Assembly (NCBI GenBank): GCA_036620675.1
Contig: JAZHEE010000004.1
DNA: 64,000 nucleotides
Direction: 5' to 3' (one strand)
Source: Jejubacter sp036620675
Lineage (GTDB): Bacteria; Pseudomonadota; Gammaproteobacteria; Enterobacterales; Enterobacteriaceae
The notes under the pieces were generated by a model, which was not told the origin of the DNA, ran no database searches, and saw nothing but the letters and a program-made list of their open reading frames with translations. A program made the position numbers and the translations under genes. Positions 52,346-61,354 of this stretch are shown here, one piece after another. Positions within the stretch are counted from its first letter, which is position 1; the number at the start of each line of letters is the position of its first letter.

Positions 52346-53500
52346 ATGTCTGAATCAAATGAATCACCCCAGGGTTGTACCGATAATTACAAGACACGTA
52401 CCATTGGTTTTTTGCTCATCAATAACTTCACCATGATGGCGCTGGCGACGGCGGTAGAGCCGCTGCGCATGGCGAACCAGTTAAGCGGCCGCGAGCTGTA
52501 TGACTGGCATACCATCAGTGAAGATGGCAACACGGTGATGGCCAGCGACGGCATTAGCATTACTCCTGATTGCGCTATGGCCGACTCCACCGCGCTGGAT
52601 GTTCTGATTGTGGTGGGGGGGGTCAATATTACCCGCAGTTACACCCGTCGTCAGATTAGCTGGCTTCAGATGATGGCGCGCAAACACATTCTGATCGGCG
52701 GCGTTTGTACCGGCCCCTATGTCCTGGCGGCAGCTGGATTGCTGGACGGCTACCACTGTAGCGCTCACTGGGAGTGCATTGCCTCAATGCAGGAAGCCTG
52801 GCCCAAAGTACGATGTACCAATCAACTCTTCGTGATTGAACGCGACCGCATGACCTGTAGCGGCGGCACGGTGCCGATGGATATGATACTTAGCATGATC
52901 AAACGCGACTTCGGCTATCAACTGACGGCGGCGATCTCAGAGATGTTTATCTGCGATCGCGTGCGCAACGAATCAGATTATCAACGCATACCGCTGCGCC
53001 ACGTGCTGGGAACCGCCCAGCCGAACCTGGTGGAAGCGGTGTCTCTGATGGAAGCCAATATCGAAGAGGCGATCGAACTGGATGAACTGGCCGCCTATGT
53101 GGGGCTTTCCCGCCGTCAGCTTGAACGCCTGTTCCAGAAGTACCTGCAATGTTCACCTTCCCGCTACTACATGAAGCTTCGACTGTTCCGGGCCAGGCAG
53201 TTGCTTAAGCAAACCTCGATGTCAATTATCGAGATAGCCCTGGCCTGCGGATTTGTATCGACGCCGCATTTCAGCAAATGCTATCGCGAACATATCGGCA
53301 TTCCACCGCGTGAAGAGCGACGCGGCATACGCAGCCAGGAACAGAACGAAACCGTGCCGCAGCTGGTAACCACCGCATTGCCCGGTCTGAATGGTAAGAA
53401 AGAGCGCTCCGCCACCGCGGTAGCGGTACGCGCCCTGAGCGAGGCGCGCTTCGAACCTACTTACGGTTCGGTGGCGCTGGGCTGGACTTCACCGCCCTGA
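52346..53500 (+). CDS. gbdR: GbdR-like AraC-family regulator of betaine/dimethylglycine catabolism
   Basis: The 384-residue regulator has a DJ-1/PfpI-like glutamine-amidotransferase sensor domain (TIGFLLINNFTMMALATAVE, IGGVCTGPYVLAAAGLLDGY) and a C-terminal double AraC helix-turn-helix (LDELAAYVGLSRRQLERLFQ, MSIIEIALACGFVSTPHFSK). This fusion and sequence match Pseudomonas GbdR, which senses glycine betaine and dimethylglycine and activates gbc, dgc, sox and sda genes. The start at 52346 follows GAGG. It lies between serine dehydratase and the dgc operon, separated from the latter by vapBC. Confidence 0.88.
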   Translation: MSESNESPQGCTDNYKTRTIGFLLINNFTMMALATAVEPLRMANQLSGRELYDWHTISEDGNTVMASDGISITPDCAMADSTALDVLIVVGGVNITRSYTRRQISWLQMMARKHILIGGVCTGPYVLAAAGLLDGYHCSAHWECIASMQEAWPKVRCTNQLFVIERDRMTCSGGTVPMDMILSMIKRDFGYQLTAAISEMFICDRVRNESDYQRIPLRHVLGTAQPNLVEAVSLMEANIEEAIELDELAAYVGLSRRQLERLFQKYLQCSPSRYYMKLRLFRARQLLKQTSMSIIEIALACGFVSTPHFSKCYREHIGIPPREERRGIRSQEQNETVPQLVTTALPGLNGKKERSATAVAVRALSEARFEPTYGSVALGWTSPP

Positions 53501-53508
53501 ACTTTACG

Positions 53509-53535
53509 GCCGCCTGCCTGTATGGGGCAGGCGGC
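53509..53535. terminator. Hairpin between gbdR and vapC
   Basis: Perfect 10-bp arms GCCGCCTGCC (53509-53518) and GGCAGGCGGC (53526-53535) lie nine bases after gbdR. They face the end of the convergent vapC and probably terminate both. Confidence 0.65.
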
Positions 53536-53544
53536 ACAGCGAGA

Positions 53545-53961
53545 CTACGCGGCCCAGTCTTCCAGGGGTAATCCCGGCACCCGTTCAAATTCCTTCACGT
53601 TATTGGTGACAAGGATGGCGCCAGCGGCAATGGCATGCCCGGCAATGGCCGTATCGTTGGATCCGATGGGCGTGCCTGCGGCGTTAAGCGTCGCTTTCAG
53701 CTCAGTGGTTTCATCCACTGCGGCGCGGTCCCACGGCAGAACAGCGTCAAGACGGATACAGAAAGCCTCTACCAGCTGTGCATGGCGCGGCGACGCTTTT
53801 TTACCGAGGGTACCGAAGCGCATTTCGGCATAGGTAATGGCCGACACCACAATGCGATGACGCTGCATGACCGCCTGCTCCAGACGCCGAATTACGGTTT
53901 CCGGCTGCTCACGCATGATGTAAGAGCAGATACAGGTGTCCAGCATATAGGTTTTGGTCAT
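53545..53961 (-). CDS. vapC: VapC-type PIN-domain toxin ribonuclease
   Basis: The 138-residue PIN-domain endoribonuclease resembles the enterobacterial VapC that cuts initiator tRNA(fMet). The acidic site is complete: YMLDTCICSYIM (first Asp), SAITYAEMRFG (Glu) and GSNDTAIAGHAIAAG (Asp), followed by LVTNNVKEFERVPGL. It overlaps the antitoxin gene by four bases and is transcribed against the surrounding catabolic genes. Confidence 0.94.
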   Translation of the reverse strand: MTKTYMLDTCICSYIMREQPETVIRRLEQAVMQRHRIVVSAITYAEMRFGTLGKKASPRHAQLVEAFCIRLDAVLPWDRAAVDETTELKATLNAAGTPIGSNDTAIAGHAIAAGAILVTNNVKEFERVPGLPLEDWAA

Positions 53962-54188
53962 AGCTTAATGCGCCCTTCATCATTGACAATCTCTTCACGT
54001 TCCGTCATGAAGTCCGCATCGGCTTTCTCTTCCAGCAGGAACGATCCCCAGCTCGGTTTGATCGGCCGCAGAAGGATAGTGTCGCCTTCACGGGTAATCT
54101 CCAGTTCGTTAACGCCCTCAAAATCCAGATCCCTGGGTAAGCGGATCGCGCGGTTATTGCCGTTTTTAAACACCGATACCGTTCTCAT
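53958..54188 (-). CDS. vapB: VapB-type AbrB-fold antitoxin
   Basis: The 76-residue antitoxin opens MRTVSVFKNGNNRAIRLPRD, the swapped-hairpin DNA-binding fold. It ends with a toxin-wrapping tail (LLEEKADADFMTEREEIVND). The start at 54188 is the family start; a longer frame to 54386 is not homologous. VapB represses its own operon alone and more strongly with VapC. Confidence 0.93.
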   Translation of the reverse strand: MRTVSVFKNGNNRAIRLPRDLDFEGVNELEITREGDTILLRPIKPSWGSFLLEEKADADFMTEREEIVNDEGRIKL

Positions 54189-54221
54189 CGTGATGGTCCC
54201 CGCCAGGTGAAAGAGTGCCCT

Positions 54222-54243
54222 GATACATATGGCAAGTATATGC
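54222..54243. promoter_or_regulatory. Candidate VapB/VapBC operator
   Basis: CATAT (54226-54230) and ATATG (54238-54242), with ATAC (54223-54226) and GTAT (54236-54239), form an interrupted inverted repeat 34 bp ahead of vapB. VapB operators in related systems are made of similar ATAC/GTAT boxes. Confidence 0.45.
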
Positions 54244-54493
54244 CTCAATTTCCCTGTTGTATAGGTCAGACATATGCTTTTCTTCCACTCTGGCGATAGC
54301 CCTGGTTTAATAAAGGTGGCTTTATGGTGAACTAAATCTCCTCCAGCGCGAGAGTTTGATTCGAAATCCCCGAGACGCCTCGACATTTTTATTTGCGCTC
54401 CGGGTCAGCCAGGTGACGCTTTCAGAACACTTTCTCGTTATTGATAACCCTATGCTGTCGGTCAACACGGTGTGACAGACAGAGGGTGGAGAG

Positions 54494-55471
54494 ATGAACG
54501 CAGAACAGTTGCACGACGACGCCATCGTCATCGATGGCCTGGTGATCGCAAAGTGGGATCGCGAGCTGTTTGAGGATATGCGGCGCGGGGGGTTAACCGC
54601 TGCAAACTGTACGGTATCGGTGTGGGAAGGCTTCCAGGATACCGTGGACAACATCGTCGCCATGAACGCGCTGATTGAACAGAACTCCGACCTGGTGATA
54701 AAGGTGCGCACCACCGACGATATACGCCGCGCCAAAGCGGCGGGTAAAACCGGTGTGCTGATGGGCTTTCAGAATGCTCATGCCTTTGAAGACCAGCTCG
54801 GCTATGTTCAGATCTTCAAGGATCTCGGCGTTGGCGTAGTGCAGATGGCCTACAACACCCAGAACCTGGTGGGCACCGGCTGTTACGAGCGCGATGGCGG
54901 TCTTTCCGGCTATGGCCGGGAGGTGGTGGCGGAAATGAACCGCGCCGGCATCATGTGCGATCTCTCCCACGTGGGAGCCAAAACCTCCGAAGAGGTTATC
55001 CTGGCGTCTGAAAAGCCGGTCTGCTACTCCCATTGCCTGCCTTCCGGACTGAAGGATCATCCGCGCAACAAGTCCGATGCCGAACTGAAGTTTATCGCCG
55101 ATCATGGCGGTTTTGTCGGCGTCACTATGTTTACGCCGTTCCTGAAGAACGGGATTCACTCCACTATCGACGACTATGTCGAAGCCATCGAATACATCTT
55201 CAACCTGGTGGGTGAAGATCAGATAGGTATCGGTACCGACTTCACCCAGGGGCAGGATCAGGCCTTTTTCGAATGGCTCACCCATGACAAAGGCTATGCC
55301 CGCCATCTGACCAACTTCGGCAAGATAATCAACCCCGAAGGGATCCGTACCCTTGGCGAATTTCCTAATCTGACCGAAGCCCTGCTACGCCACGGGTTCA
55401 GCGAACATCAGGTACGCAAAATAATGGGCGAGAACTGGGTGCGCGTTCTGGCTGAGGTATGGGGCGAATAA
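54494..55471 (+). CDS. M19 dipeptidase-family protein of the dimethylglycine operon
   Basis: The 325-residue renal-dipeptidase-family protein matches the one that heads the Pseudomonas dgc operon (PA5396 type). Conserved segments are DAIVIDGLVIAKWDRELF (the usual His-x-Asp is replaced by Asp-Gly-Leu), GFQNAHAFED (Gln where the bridging Glu is expected), MCDLSHVG, YSHCLPSGL and IGIGTDFTQGQ. Several metal ligands of true dipeptidases are changed, so a simple dipeptidase activity is doubtful. It is followed 21 bases later by the V4R-type gene in the same transcript. Confidence 0.87.
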   Translation: MNAEQLHDDAIVIDGLVIAKWDRELFEDMRRGGLTAANCTVSVWEGFQDTVDNIVAMNALIEQNSDLVIKVRTTDDIRRAKAAGKTGVLMGFQNAHAFEDQLGYVQIFKDLGVGVVQMAYNTQNLVGTGCYERDGGLSGYGREVVAEMNRAGIMCDLSHVGAKTSEEVILASEKPVCYSHCLPSGLKDHPRNKSDAELKFIADHGGFVGVTMFTPFLKNGIHSTIDDYVEAIEYIFNLVGEDQIGIGTDFTQGQDQAFFEWLTHDKGYARHLTNFGKIINPEGIRTLGEFPNLTEALLRHGFSEHQVRKIMGENWVRVLAEVWGE

Positions 55472-55492
55472 CGGATAGCCGGGGAGAAATCA

Positions 55493-56023
55493 ATGAACTC
55501 ACATGCACCTGAATTGCCGATTAACGTAGACGATGAAACCGGGGTCTGGACTACCGATGCCCTGCCGATGCTCTACGTGCCACGCCACTTTTTCGTCAAC
55601 AACCATATGGCGATTGAAGAGGAGATCGGCGCTGAACGCTATGCCGGGATCCTCTACAAGGCGGGCTATAAATCCGCGTACTACTGGTGTGAAAAAGAGG
55701 CTGAAGCCCACGGTATCTCGGGCGCTGCGGTCTTTGAACACTATATGAAGCGCCTTTCCCAGCGCGGCTGGGGGCTGTTCATCATCGAAGCGCTCGACCT
55801 GGCGCAGGGGACGGCCCGTATTCGCCTGGAACATTCGGCGTTCGTTTACCAGTACGGCAAAGTCAATCGCAAGGTCGATTACATGTTTACCGGCTGGTTC
55901 GCAGGCGCTATGGATCAGGTGGCCCAGAGTCTGGGCTATGCGGTCAGAACCCGGGCAGTCCAGACCAGGAGCGCAGCCGAAGAGGGAAATGATTACGGCG
56001 TTTTTGAGGTTTTGCCGCTGTAA
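55493..56023 (+). CDS. DUF5943/V4R-type protein of the dimethylglycine operon
   Basis: The 176-residue protein resembles the Pseudomonas PA5397 type. It shows PMLYVPRHFFVNNHMAIEEE, then YKAGYKSAYYWCEKEAEAHG and a C-terminal V4R-like segment with DYMFTGWFAGAMDQVAQSLG. Its gene always lies between the M19-type gene and dgcA in that operon, but its biochemical role is not known to me. It could be a small-molecule or metal-binding accessory for DgcAB. GGGGAG precedes the ATG. Confidence 0.85.
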   Translation: MNSHAPELPINVDDETGVWTTDALPMLYVPRHFFVNNHMAIEEEIGAERYAGILYKAGYKSAYYWCEKEAEAHGISGAAVFEHYMKRLSQRGWGLFIIEALDLAQGTARIRLEHSAFVYQYGKVNRKVDYMFTGWFAGAMDQVAQSLGYAVRTRAVQTRSAAEEGNDYGVFEVLPL

Positions 56024-56032
56024 GTCCGCGTT

Positions 56033-56060
56033 GGCCGCCTGCGAGCGGCCGGGGTTTTTG
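56033..56060 (+). terminator. Attenuator-like hairpin ahead of dgcA
   Basis: Stem GGCCGC/GCGGCC (56033-56038, 56045-56050) is followed by GGGGTTTTTG, resembling a weak rho-independent terminator inside the operon. It would lower transcription of dgcAB relative to the first two genes. Confidence 0.6.
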
Positions 56061-56080
56061 CATTGAATCAGGGTGTAGCC

Positions 56081-58144
56081 ATGTCCCAGTTTGATCTTCT
56101 GTTCCAGCCGTTGAATATTAACAAGCTGACCATCCGCAATCGCATCGTCAGTACCGCTCACGCCGAGGTCTATGCCACTGATGGCGGCATGACCACCGAA
56201 CGCTACGTGAAATATTACGAAGAGAAGGCTAAAGGTGGCTGTGGGCTCTGTATTTGCGGTGGTTCCAGCGTGGTGTCTATCGACAGCCCCCAGAGCTGGT
56301 GGAGCTCGGTGAATCTTTCCACCGATCGCATCATTCCCCATTTCCAGAATCTGGCCGACGCGGTACACAAGCACGGCGGCAAAATCATGATCCAGATCTC
56401 CCATATGGGGCGCCGTTCGCGCTGGGACGGCGAAAACTGGCCGAACCTGATGTCGCCGTCGGGCATCCGTGAACCGGTGCACCGCGCTACCTGTAAGACT
56501 ATTGAAGTGGAAGAGATCTGGCGGGTGATCGGCGACTTCGCTCGGGCGGCGGTACGCGCCAAAGAGGGCGGGCTGGACGGCGTGGAACTTTCGGCTGTGC
56601 ACCAACACATGATTGATCAGTTCTGGTCTCCGCGCGTCAATAAACGTACCGACGAGTGGGGTGGCAACTTTGAAAATCGCATGCGTTTCGGCATGGAAGT
56701 GCTGAAAGCAGTACGGGATGCGGTGGGGCCAGATTTTGTGGTGGGGATGCGTATTACTGGCGATGAGTTTCATCCCGACGGCCTGAGCCACGAAGATATG
56801 AAGCAGATTGCCGCTTACTACGATGCCACGGGCATGGTGGACTACTTTGGCGTGGTGGGTTCCGGATGCGACACCCACAACACCCTGGCGAATGTGATTC
56901 CGAATATGAGCTATCCGCCGGAGCCGTTCCTGCATCTGGCCGCAGGAATCAAAGAGGTGGTGTCGGTGCCGGTGATCCACGCCCAGAACATCAAGGATCC
57001 CAATCAGGCCCAGCGTATTCTGGAACAGGGTTACGTCGACTTTGTGGGCATGACCCGGGCCCATATCGCCGATCCGCACCTTATTGCCAAGATCAAACTG
57101 AATCAGGTGGATCAGATCCGCCAGTGTGTGGGAGCTAACTATTGCATCGATCGCCAGTATATGGGGCTGGATGTGCTGTGCATTCAGAATGCAGCCACCT
57201 CCCGCGAATATATGGGGTTGCCGCACATTATTGAAAAGAGCGCCGGGCCGCGCCGCAGGGTGGTCGTGGTAGGCGGTGGTCCCGGAGGCATGGAGGCCGC
57301 CCGGGTGGCGGCCGAGCGCGGTCATCAGGTCACGCTGGTGGAGCGCGCTTCAGAGCTGGGCGGTCAGATAACCATTGCAGCCCGGGCGCCGCAGCGTGAC
57401 CAAATGGCGGGTATTACCCGCTGGCTGGCCATGGAGCTGGAACGATTAGGAGTGGAGATTCAACTCAATAGAGAAGCGGACGCCGCCATGGTACGCGATC
57501 TGAGGCCGGACGTTTGCATTCTGGCGACCGGGGGTCGTCCGTTTATGGAACAAAACCCGGAATGGGGCGCCGATGACGGGCGAGTGGTGGCCAGTTGGGA
57601 CATTCTGACCGGCGCCGTGGAGCCGGGTAAAAACGTGCTGATCTACGACACCATCTGTGAATTTACCGGTATGTCTACCGCCGATTACCTGGCCGCCAAA
57701 GGGGCGCTGGTGGAACTGGTCACCGACGACATTAAACCCGGCGTTGGTATCGGCGGTACCACTTTCCCGACCTATTATCGCAGCCTGTACGAAAAGGCGG
57801 TGATCATGACTGCGGATCTGGCACTGGAGTCGGTTTATCGCGAAGGCGACCAACTGGTGGCGGTGCTGGAAAACGAGTACACCGGCCAGAAGGAGGAGCG
57901 GGTGGTGGATCAGGTGGTGATTGAAAACGGCACCCGACCCAACGAAGAGCTTTACTACCAGCTGAAGGCGGAATCGCGTAACCAGGGGCAGATTGATAAC
58001 GAGGCGCTGTTTGCCGCTCATCCCCAGCCTGTTCTGGCGCAGACGGGAGAAGGCATGATCCTCTGGCGGTTGGGGGACTGCGTTTCCCAGCGCAATGTGC
58101 ACGCGGCTATCTATGACGCATTACGCCTGTGCAAGGATCTGTAA
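56081..58144 (+). CDS. dgcA: DgcA, dimethylglycine demethylase flavoprotein subunit
   Basis: The 687-residue protein of the trimethylamine-dehydrogenase/old-yellow-enzyme family oxidatively demethylates dimethylglycine to sarcosine. An N-terminal FMN barrel (TIRNRIVSTAHAEVYATDGG, GKIMIQISHMGRRSRW) is followed by an iron-sulfur segment CVGANYCIDRQYMGLDVLC and then an ADP-binding Rossmann domain (RVVVVGGGPGGMEAARVAAE). In the iron-sulfur segment one of the four usual Cys, the second, is Ala. The start at 56081 gives the length of the Pseudomonas enzyme. It is followed by dgcB 13 bp later. Confidence 0.92.
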   Translation: MSQFDLLFQPLNINKLTIRNRIVSTAHAEVYATDGGMTTERYVKYYEEKAKGGCGLCICGGSSVVSIDSPQSWWSSVNLSTDRIIPHFQNLADAVHKHGGKIMIQISHMGRRSRWDGENWPNLMSPSGIREPVHRATCKTIEVEEIWRVIGDFARAAVRAKEGGLDGVELSAVHQHMIDQFWSPRVNKRTDEWGGNFENRMRFGMEVLKAVRDAVGPDFVVGMRITGDEFHPDGLSHEDMKQIAAYYDATGMVDYFGVVGSGCDTHNTLANVIPNMSYPPEPFLHLAAGIKEVVSVPVIHAQNIKDPNQAQRILEQGYVDFVGMTRAHIADPHLIAKIKLNQVDQIRQCVGANYCIDRQYMGLDVLCIQNAATSREYMGLPHIIEKSAGPRRRVVVVGGGPGGMEAARVAAERGHQVTLVERASELGGQITIAARAPQRDQMAGITRWLAMELERLGVEIQLNREADAAMVRDLRPDVCILATGGRPFMEQNPEWGADDGRVVASWDILTGAVEPGKNVLIYDTICEFTGMSTADYLAAKGALVELVTDDIKPGVGIGGTTFPTYYRSLYEKAVIMTADLALESVYREGDQLVAVLENEYTGQKEERVVDQVVIENGTRPNEELYYQLKAESRNQGQIDNEALFAAHPQPVLAQTGEGMILWRLGDCVSQRNVHAAIYDALRLCKDL

Positions 58145-58157
58145 CAGAGGGGGCTGC

Positions 58158-60116
58158 ATGATACTCGACAGATTACTCCCGGTGCTGCTGGCTGCGGTAC
58201 TGCTGCTGGCTCTGGTGGGGATGATCAGAAGGATCCGTCTGTGGCGCGCCGGCCAGCCGGAAAAAACGGCCGGGTTTGCCGGGCTGATGGCCATGCCGCG
58301 CCGCTATCTGGTGGATCTTCACCATGTGGTGGCGCGCGATAAGGTAATGTCGAATACCCACGTGGCGACCGCAGGCGGCTTTGTCTTGTCGATGGTGCTG
58401 ATTCTGGCGGTTCATCTGTCAGGCATTCATAGTCGCTGGCTGGCTACGGCGCTGTTGGGGTCGCTGGCGCTGATGCTGGTGGGGGCGCTGTTTGTCTGGC
58501 GGCGTCGCCGCAATCCGCCTGCTCGCCTGTCGAAAGGGCCGTGGATGCGGCTGCCGAAGAGTCTGTTGGCCTTCGCTGCCAGCTTTTTTATCGCCACGCT
58601 GCCTGCGGCGGGGATTCTGCCGCAGGGCAGCGGCGGCTGGCTGCTGGCGGCGGTGCTGGGCGTCGGGATAGTCTGGGGGCTGGGGGAACTGGTATTCGGC
58701 ATGGCCTGGGGCGGGCCGATGAAGCACGCCTTTGCTGGCGCTCTGCACCTGGCGTTTCACCGGCGCCCCGAGCGTTTTGGCGGCGGGCGTTCCACTGGCC
58801 TGAAGGCGGTGGATCTGGATGCGCCTAAGCTGGGGGTGGAAAAGCCCGTCGACTTTAAATGGAACCAACTGCTCGGTTTCGATGCCTGCGTACAGTGCGG
58901 CAGGTGCGAGGCGATGTGCCCGGCCTTCGCCGCCGGGCAACCGCTTAACCCCAAGAAGCTGATTCAGGATATGGTGGTCGGCCTGGCAGGGGGATCTGAC
59001 GCCCGTTTTGCCGGTAGCCCTCATCCAGGCATTGAGGTCGGCAATGCGACCGGCTCACCGCATCAACCGATTACCGAAGGGCTGGTCAGCCCGGAGACCC
59101 TGTGGTCCTGCACCACCTGTCGCGCCTGTGTGGAAGAGTGCCCGATGATGATCGAGCATGTAGATGCCATCGTCGATATGCGCCGCTTCCTGACGCTGGA
59201 AAAAGGCGCCACGCCGAATAAAGGGGCCGAGGTGCTGGACAATCTGATAGCCACCGACAACCCTAACGGCTTTAACCCCCGTAGTCGCACCCACTGGGCG
59301 GCGGATCAAAATCTGCGGGTAATGAAAGAGGTGGGACAGGCGGATGTGCTGTTCTGGGTATCCGACGGCGCGTTTGATATGCGCAGCCAGCGGATCCTGC
59401 GCGCCTTCGTGAAGATTCTGAAAGCGGCGGGGGTGGATTTCGCCGTGCTGGGGGACGAGGAGCTGGACAGCGGCGACGTGGCGCGCCGTCTGGGGGACGA
59501 CGCCACCTTCCAGAGGCTGGCGAAATGCAATATCGCCACCCTGGGCAAGTATCGTTTTAACCGGATTGTGACCACCGACCCGCACGCCTTTCACTGCCTG
59601 AAAAACGAGTACCCGGATCTCTATCCCGAAGGGGCGCAGCCGGACTACGACGTGCTGCACCACACCACCTTTATTAATGAGCTGGTGAAGGCGCAGTTGC
59701 TGAACCTGAATGACTACAAGGGTGGCAGCGTCACCTGGCACGATCCCTGCTATCTGGGGCGCTATAACGGCGAGTATGAAGCCCCTCGTGAGCTGCTGGC
59801 TGAACTGGGGATTCAGCCGGTCGAGATGGAACGCTCCGGCTTTCGTTCCCGCTGCTGCGGAGGCGGAGGCGGCGCGCCTGTTACCGATATTCCTGGCGAA
59901 CGGCGGATTGCCGACATGCGCATGGAAGATGTCCGGGCCACCGGCGCAGAGGTGGTGGCCGTCGGTTGCCAGCAGTGCACCGCGATGCTTGAAGGCGTGG
60001 TGGAGCCGCGTCCGGAAGTGAAGGATATCGCCGAACTGGTGGCTGAGGCGCTGGTGGAACCAGCCGCGCCGCCAGTCCGACGTAAGAGCGAACAATCTGC
60101 GATGGAGGTAGCCTGA
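58158..60116 (+). CDS. dgcB: DgcB, membrane iron-sulfur subunit of dimethylglycine demethylase
   Basis: The 652-residue protein has an N-terminal membrane part of about five helices (DUF3483). Two ferredoxin-type clusters follow (CVQCGRCEAMCPAF and CTTCRACVEECPM), and then two CCG domains (CCGGGGGAPV and a second Cys pair CQQC). It carries electrons between DgcA and the respiratory chain or ETF. GAGGGGG lies six bases before the ATG at 58158. Its stop overlaps the next start by one base (TGATG). Confidence 0.93.
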   Translation: MILDRLLPVLLAAVLLLALVGMIRRIRLWRAGQPEKTAGFAGLMAMPRRYLVDLHHVVARDKVMSNTHVATAGGFVLSMVLILAVHLSGIHSRWLATALLGSLALMLVGALFVWRRRRNPPARLSKGPWMRLPKSLLAFAASFFIATLPAAGILPQGSGGWLLAAVLGVGIVWGLGELVFGMAWGGPMKHAFAGALHLAFHRRPERFGGGRSTGLKAVDLDAPKLGVEKPVDFKWNQLLGFDACVQCGRCEAMCPAFAAGQPLNPKKLIQDMVVGLAGGSDARFAGSPHPGIEVGNATGSPHQPITEGLVSPETLWSCTTCRACVEECPMMIEHVDAIVDMRRFLTLEKGATPNKGAEVLDNLIATDNPNGFNPRSRTHWAADQNLRVMKEVGQADVLFWVSDGAFDMRSQRILRAFVKILKAAGVDFAVLGDEELDSGDVARRLGDDATFQRLAKCNIATLGKYRFNRIVTTDPHAFHCLKNEYPDLYPEGAQPDYDVLHHTTFINELVKAQLLNLNDYKGGSVTWHDPCYLGRYNGEYEAPRELLAELGIQPVEMERSGFRSRCCGGGGGAPVTDIPGERRIADMRMEDVRATGAEVVAVGCQQCTAMLEGVVEPRPEVKDIAELVAEALVEPAAPPVRRKSEQSAMEVA

Positions 60117-61354
60117 TGAGCGAGATTATGCGCAGAGATCCGCGCGCCGAGTGGATTGCACGTAACCGTCTGCATCCGCAGCATGCGGCCATAACGGTGC
60201 CAGCAGCCGAATCCCGGGGGCCCTCCGGGCTGATTCGCCGTAACCCCCATGCGCTGGGTTTTATCGGCCCCAACGGCATTCGTCGCATTGACCGAATGAA
60301 CATTAGTGGGCCGACAATCCTGGCAGGGCGCCGGGCGGTGAGCGCCGTGAAAACCGCGACGCTGCCGCTACATCGGGTGGAGCAGGTGGATTACTACATC
60401 GCCGTGGTGCCGGATATGGTGGGGGGACGGTTGAGCGATCACGACCGGGATGTGCTGGGTCAGGCCCATGCGCTAATCCGCGAGCTGGGCGGCGCCGGGG
60501 CGGTGCTCGCCATTGTGTTTGGCGAATATCGCGAGTCCTCGTTCGATACCGCGGGTGTCGACAGGCTGCTGGTGCTGAACGGCGCCGGATATCAGGCGTA
60601 TGCGCCGGAGCTGCGCGTTGCCGCGATGCATGAGGTGGACAGGCAGTTCGCGCCGCGCTACTGGCTGCTGCCGGATAGCGTGGCGGGGGGATTTGAACTG
60701 GGATGCCGGCTGGCGGCCCGGCTGGGAGAGCGCCCGGCGACTCAGGCCTGGCGGGTGGATGCGCAGCAGAGCCTGTGTCGCGGCGCCGGGGGCAGTATCG
60801 ATATCACCCGTGCCACGCCGCGCCTGCTGCTGCTGGCGGCGGAGTGCGCGGATCCTGTTGATGATACCCGACACGAAGTGCTGCCGGTTCAGCTCCGCCA
60901 GACGGTGAGCGTGGAGCTGCACATTCACGACGGCGGCCAGGTCGCGGTGGATCCCAACGCGGTGGCGCTGGCAGAAGCGGAATTTATTCTGTCGGCGGGC
61001 AATGGCGTACAGGACTGGAGGCTGTTTCATCAGTGCGCCGAAGCGCTTGGCGCCACGGAAGGCGCCAGCCGGGTGGCGGTGGACGATGGTCATATGCCAC
61101 GCCAGCGGCAGGTGGGCGCCACCGGCACCTGGGTGACCGCCCGGGTCTATGTGGCGGTGGGCATTTCCGGGGCTATTCAGCATTTGCAGGGTATTGGTCA
61201 GTGCGACAAGGTGATCGCCATAAATACCGATGCCGGTTGCGACATGGTGAAACGCGCAGCGCTCAGCGCAATTGGCGATAGCAGCGAGATTATGACCCAG
61301 CTTATCCGGCTGGTCAGGGACCATCGTCAGGAGGAGTTCGAACATGCAGCCTGA
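60116..61354 (+). CDS. Electron-transfer-flavoprotein alpha-like subunit
   Basis: The 412-residue ETF alpha homologue is of the PA5400 type found downstream of dgcAB. The C-terminal FAD-binding domain is clear (RQVGATGTWVTARVYVAVGI, SGAIQHLQGIGQCDKVIAIN). The first 70 residues (MSEIMRRDPRAEWIARNRLH onward) are an extra basic segment not found in ordinary EtfA. It would accept electrons from dimethylglycine demethylation. It overlaps the next gene by 11 bases. Confidence 0.9.
   Translation: MSEIMRRDPRAEWIARNRLHPQHAAITVPAAESRGPSGLIRRNPHALGFIGPNGIRRIDRMNISGPTILAGRRAVSAVKTATLPLHRVEQVDYYIAVVPDMVGGRLSDHDRDVLGQAHALIRELGGAGAVLAIVFGEYRESSFDTAGVDRLLVLNGAGYQAYAPELRVAAMHEVDRQFAPRYWLLPDSVAGGFELGCRLAARLGERPATQAWRVDAQQSLCRGAGGSIDITRATPRLLLLAAECADPVDDTRHEVLPVQLRQTVSVELHIHDGGQVAVDPNAVALAEAEFILSAGNGVQDWRLFHQCAEALGATEGASRVAVDDGHMPRQRQVGATGTWVTARVYVAVGISGAIQHLQGIGQCDKVIAINTDAGCDMVKRAALSAIGDSSEIMTQLIRLVRDHRQEEFEHAA

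Noticed and set aside
55499..57325. 608-codon open frame on the minus strand
   Set aside because: Antisense to the DUF5943 gene and dgcA, both well supported; the composition is typical of a GC-biased shadow frame.
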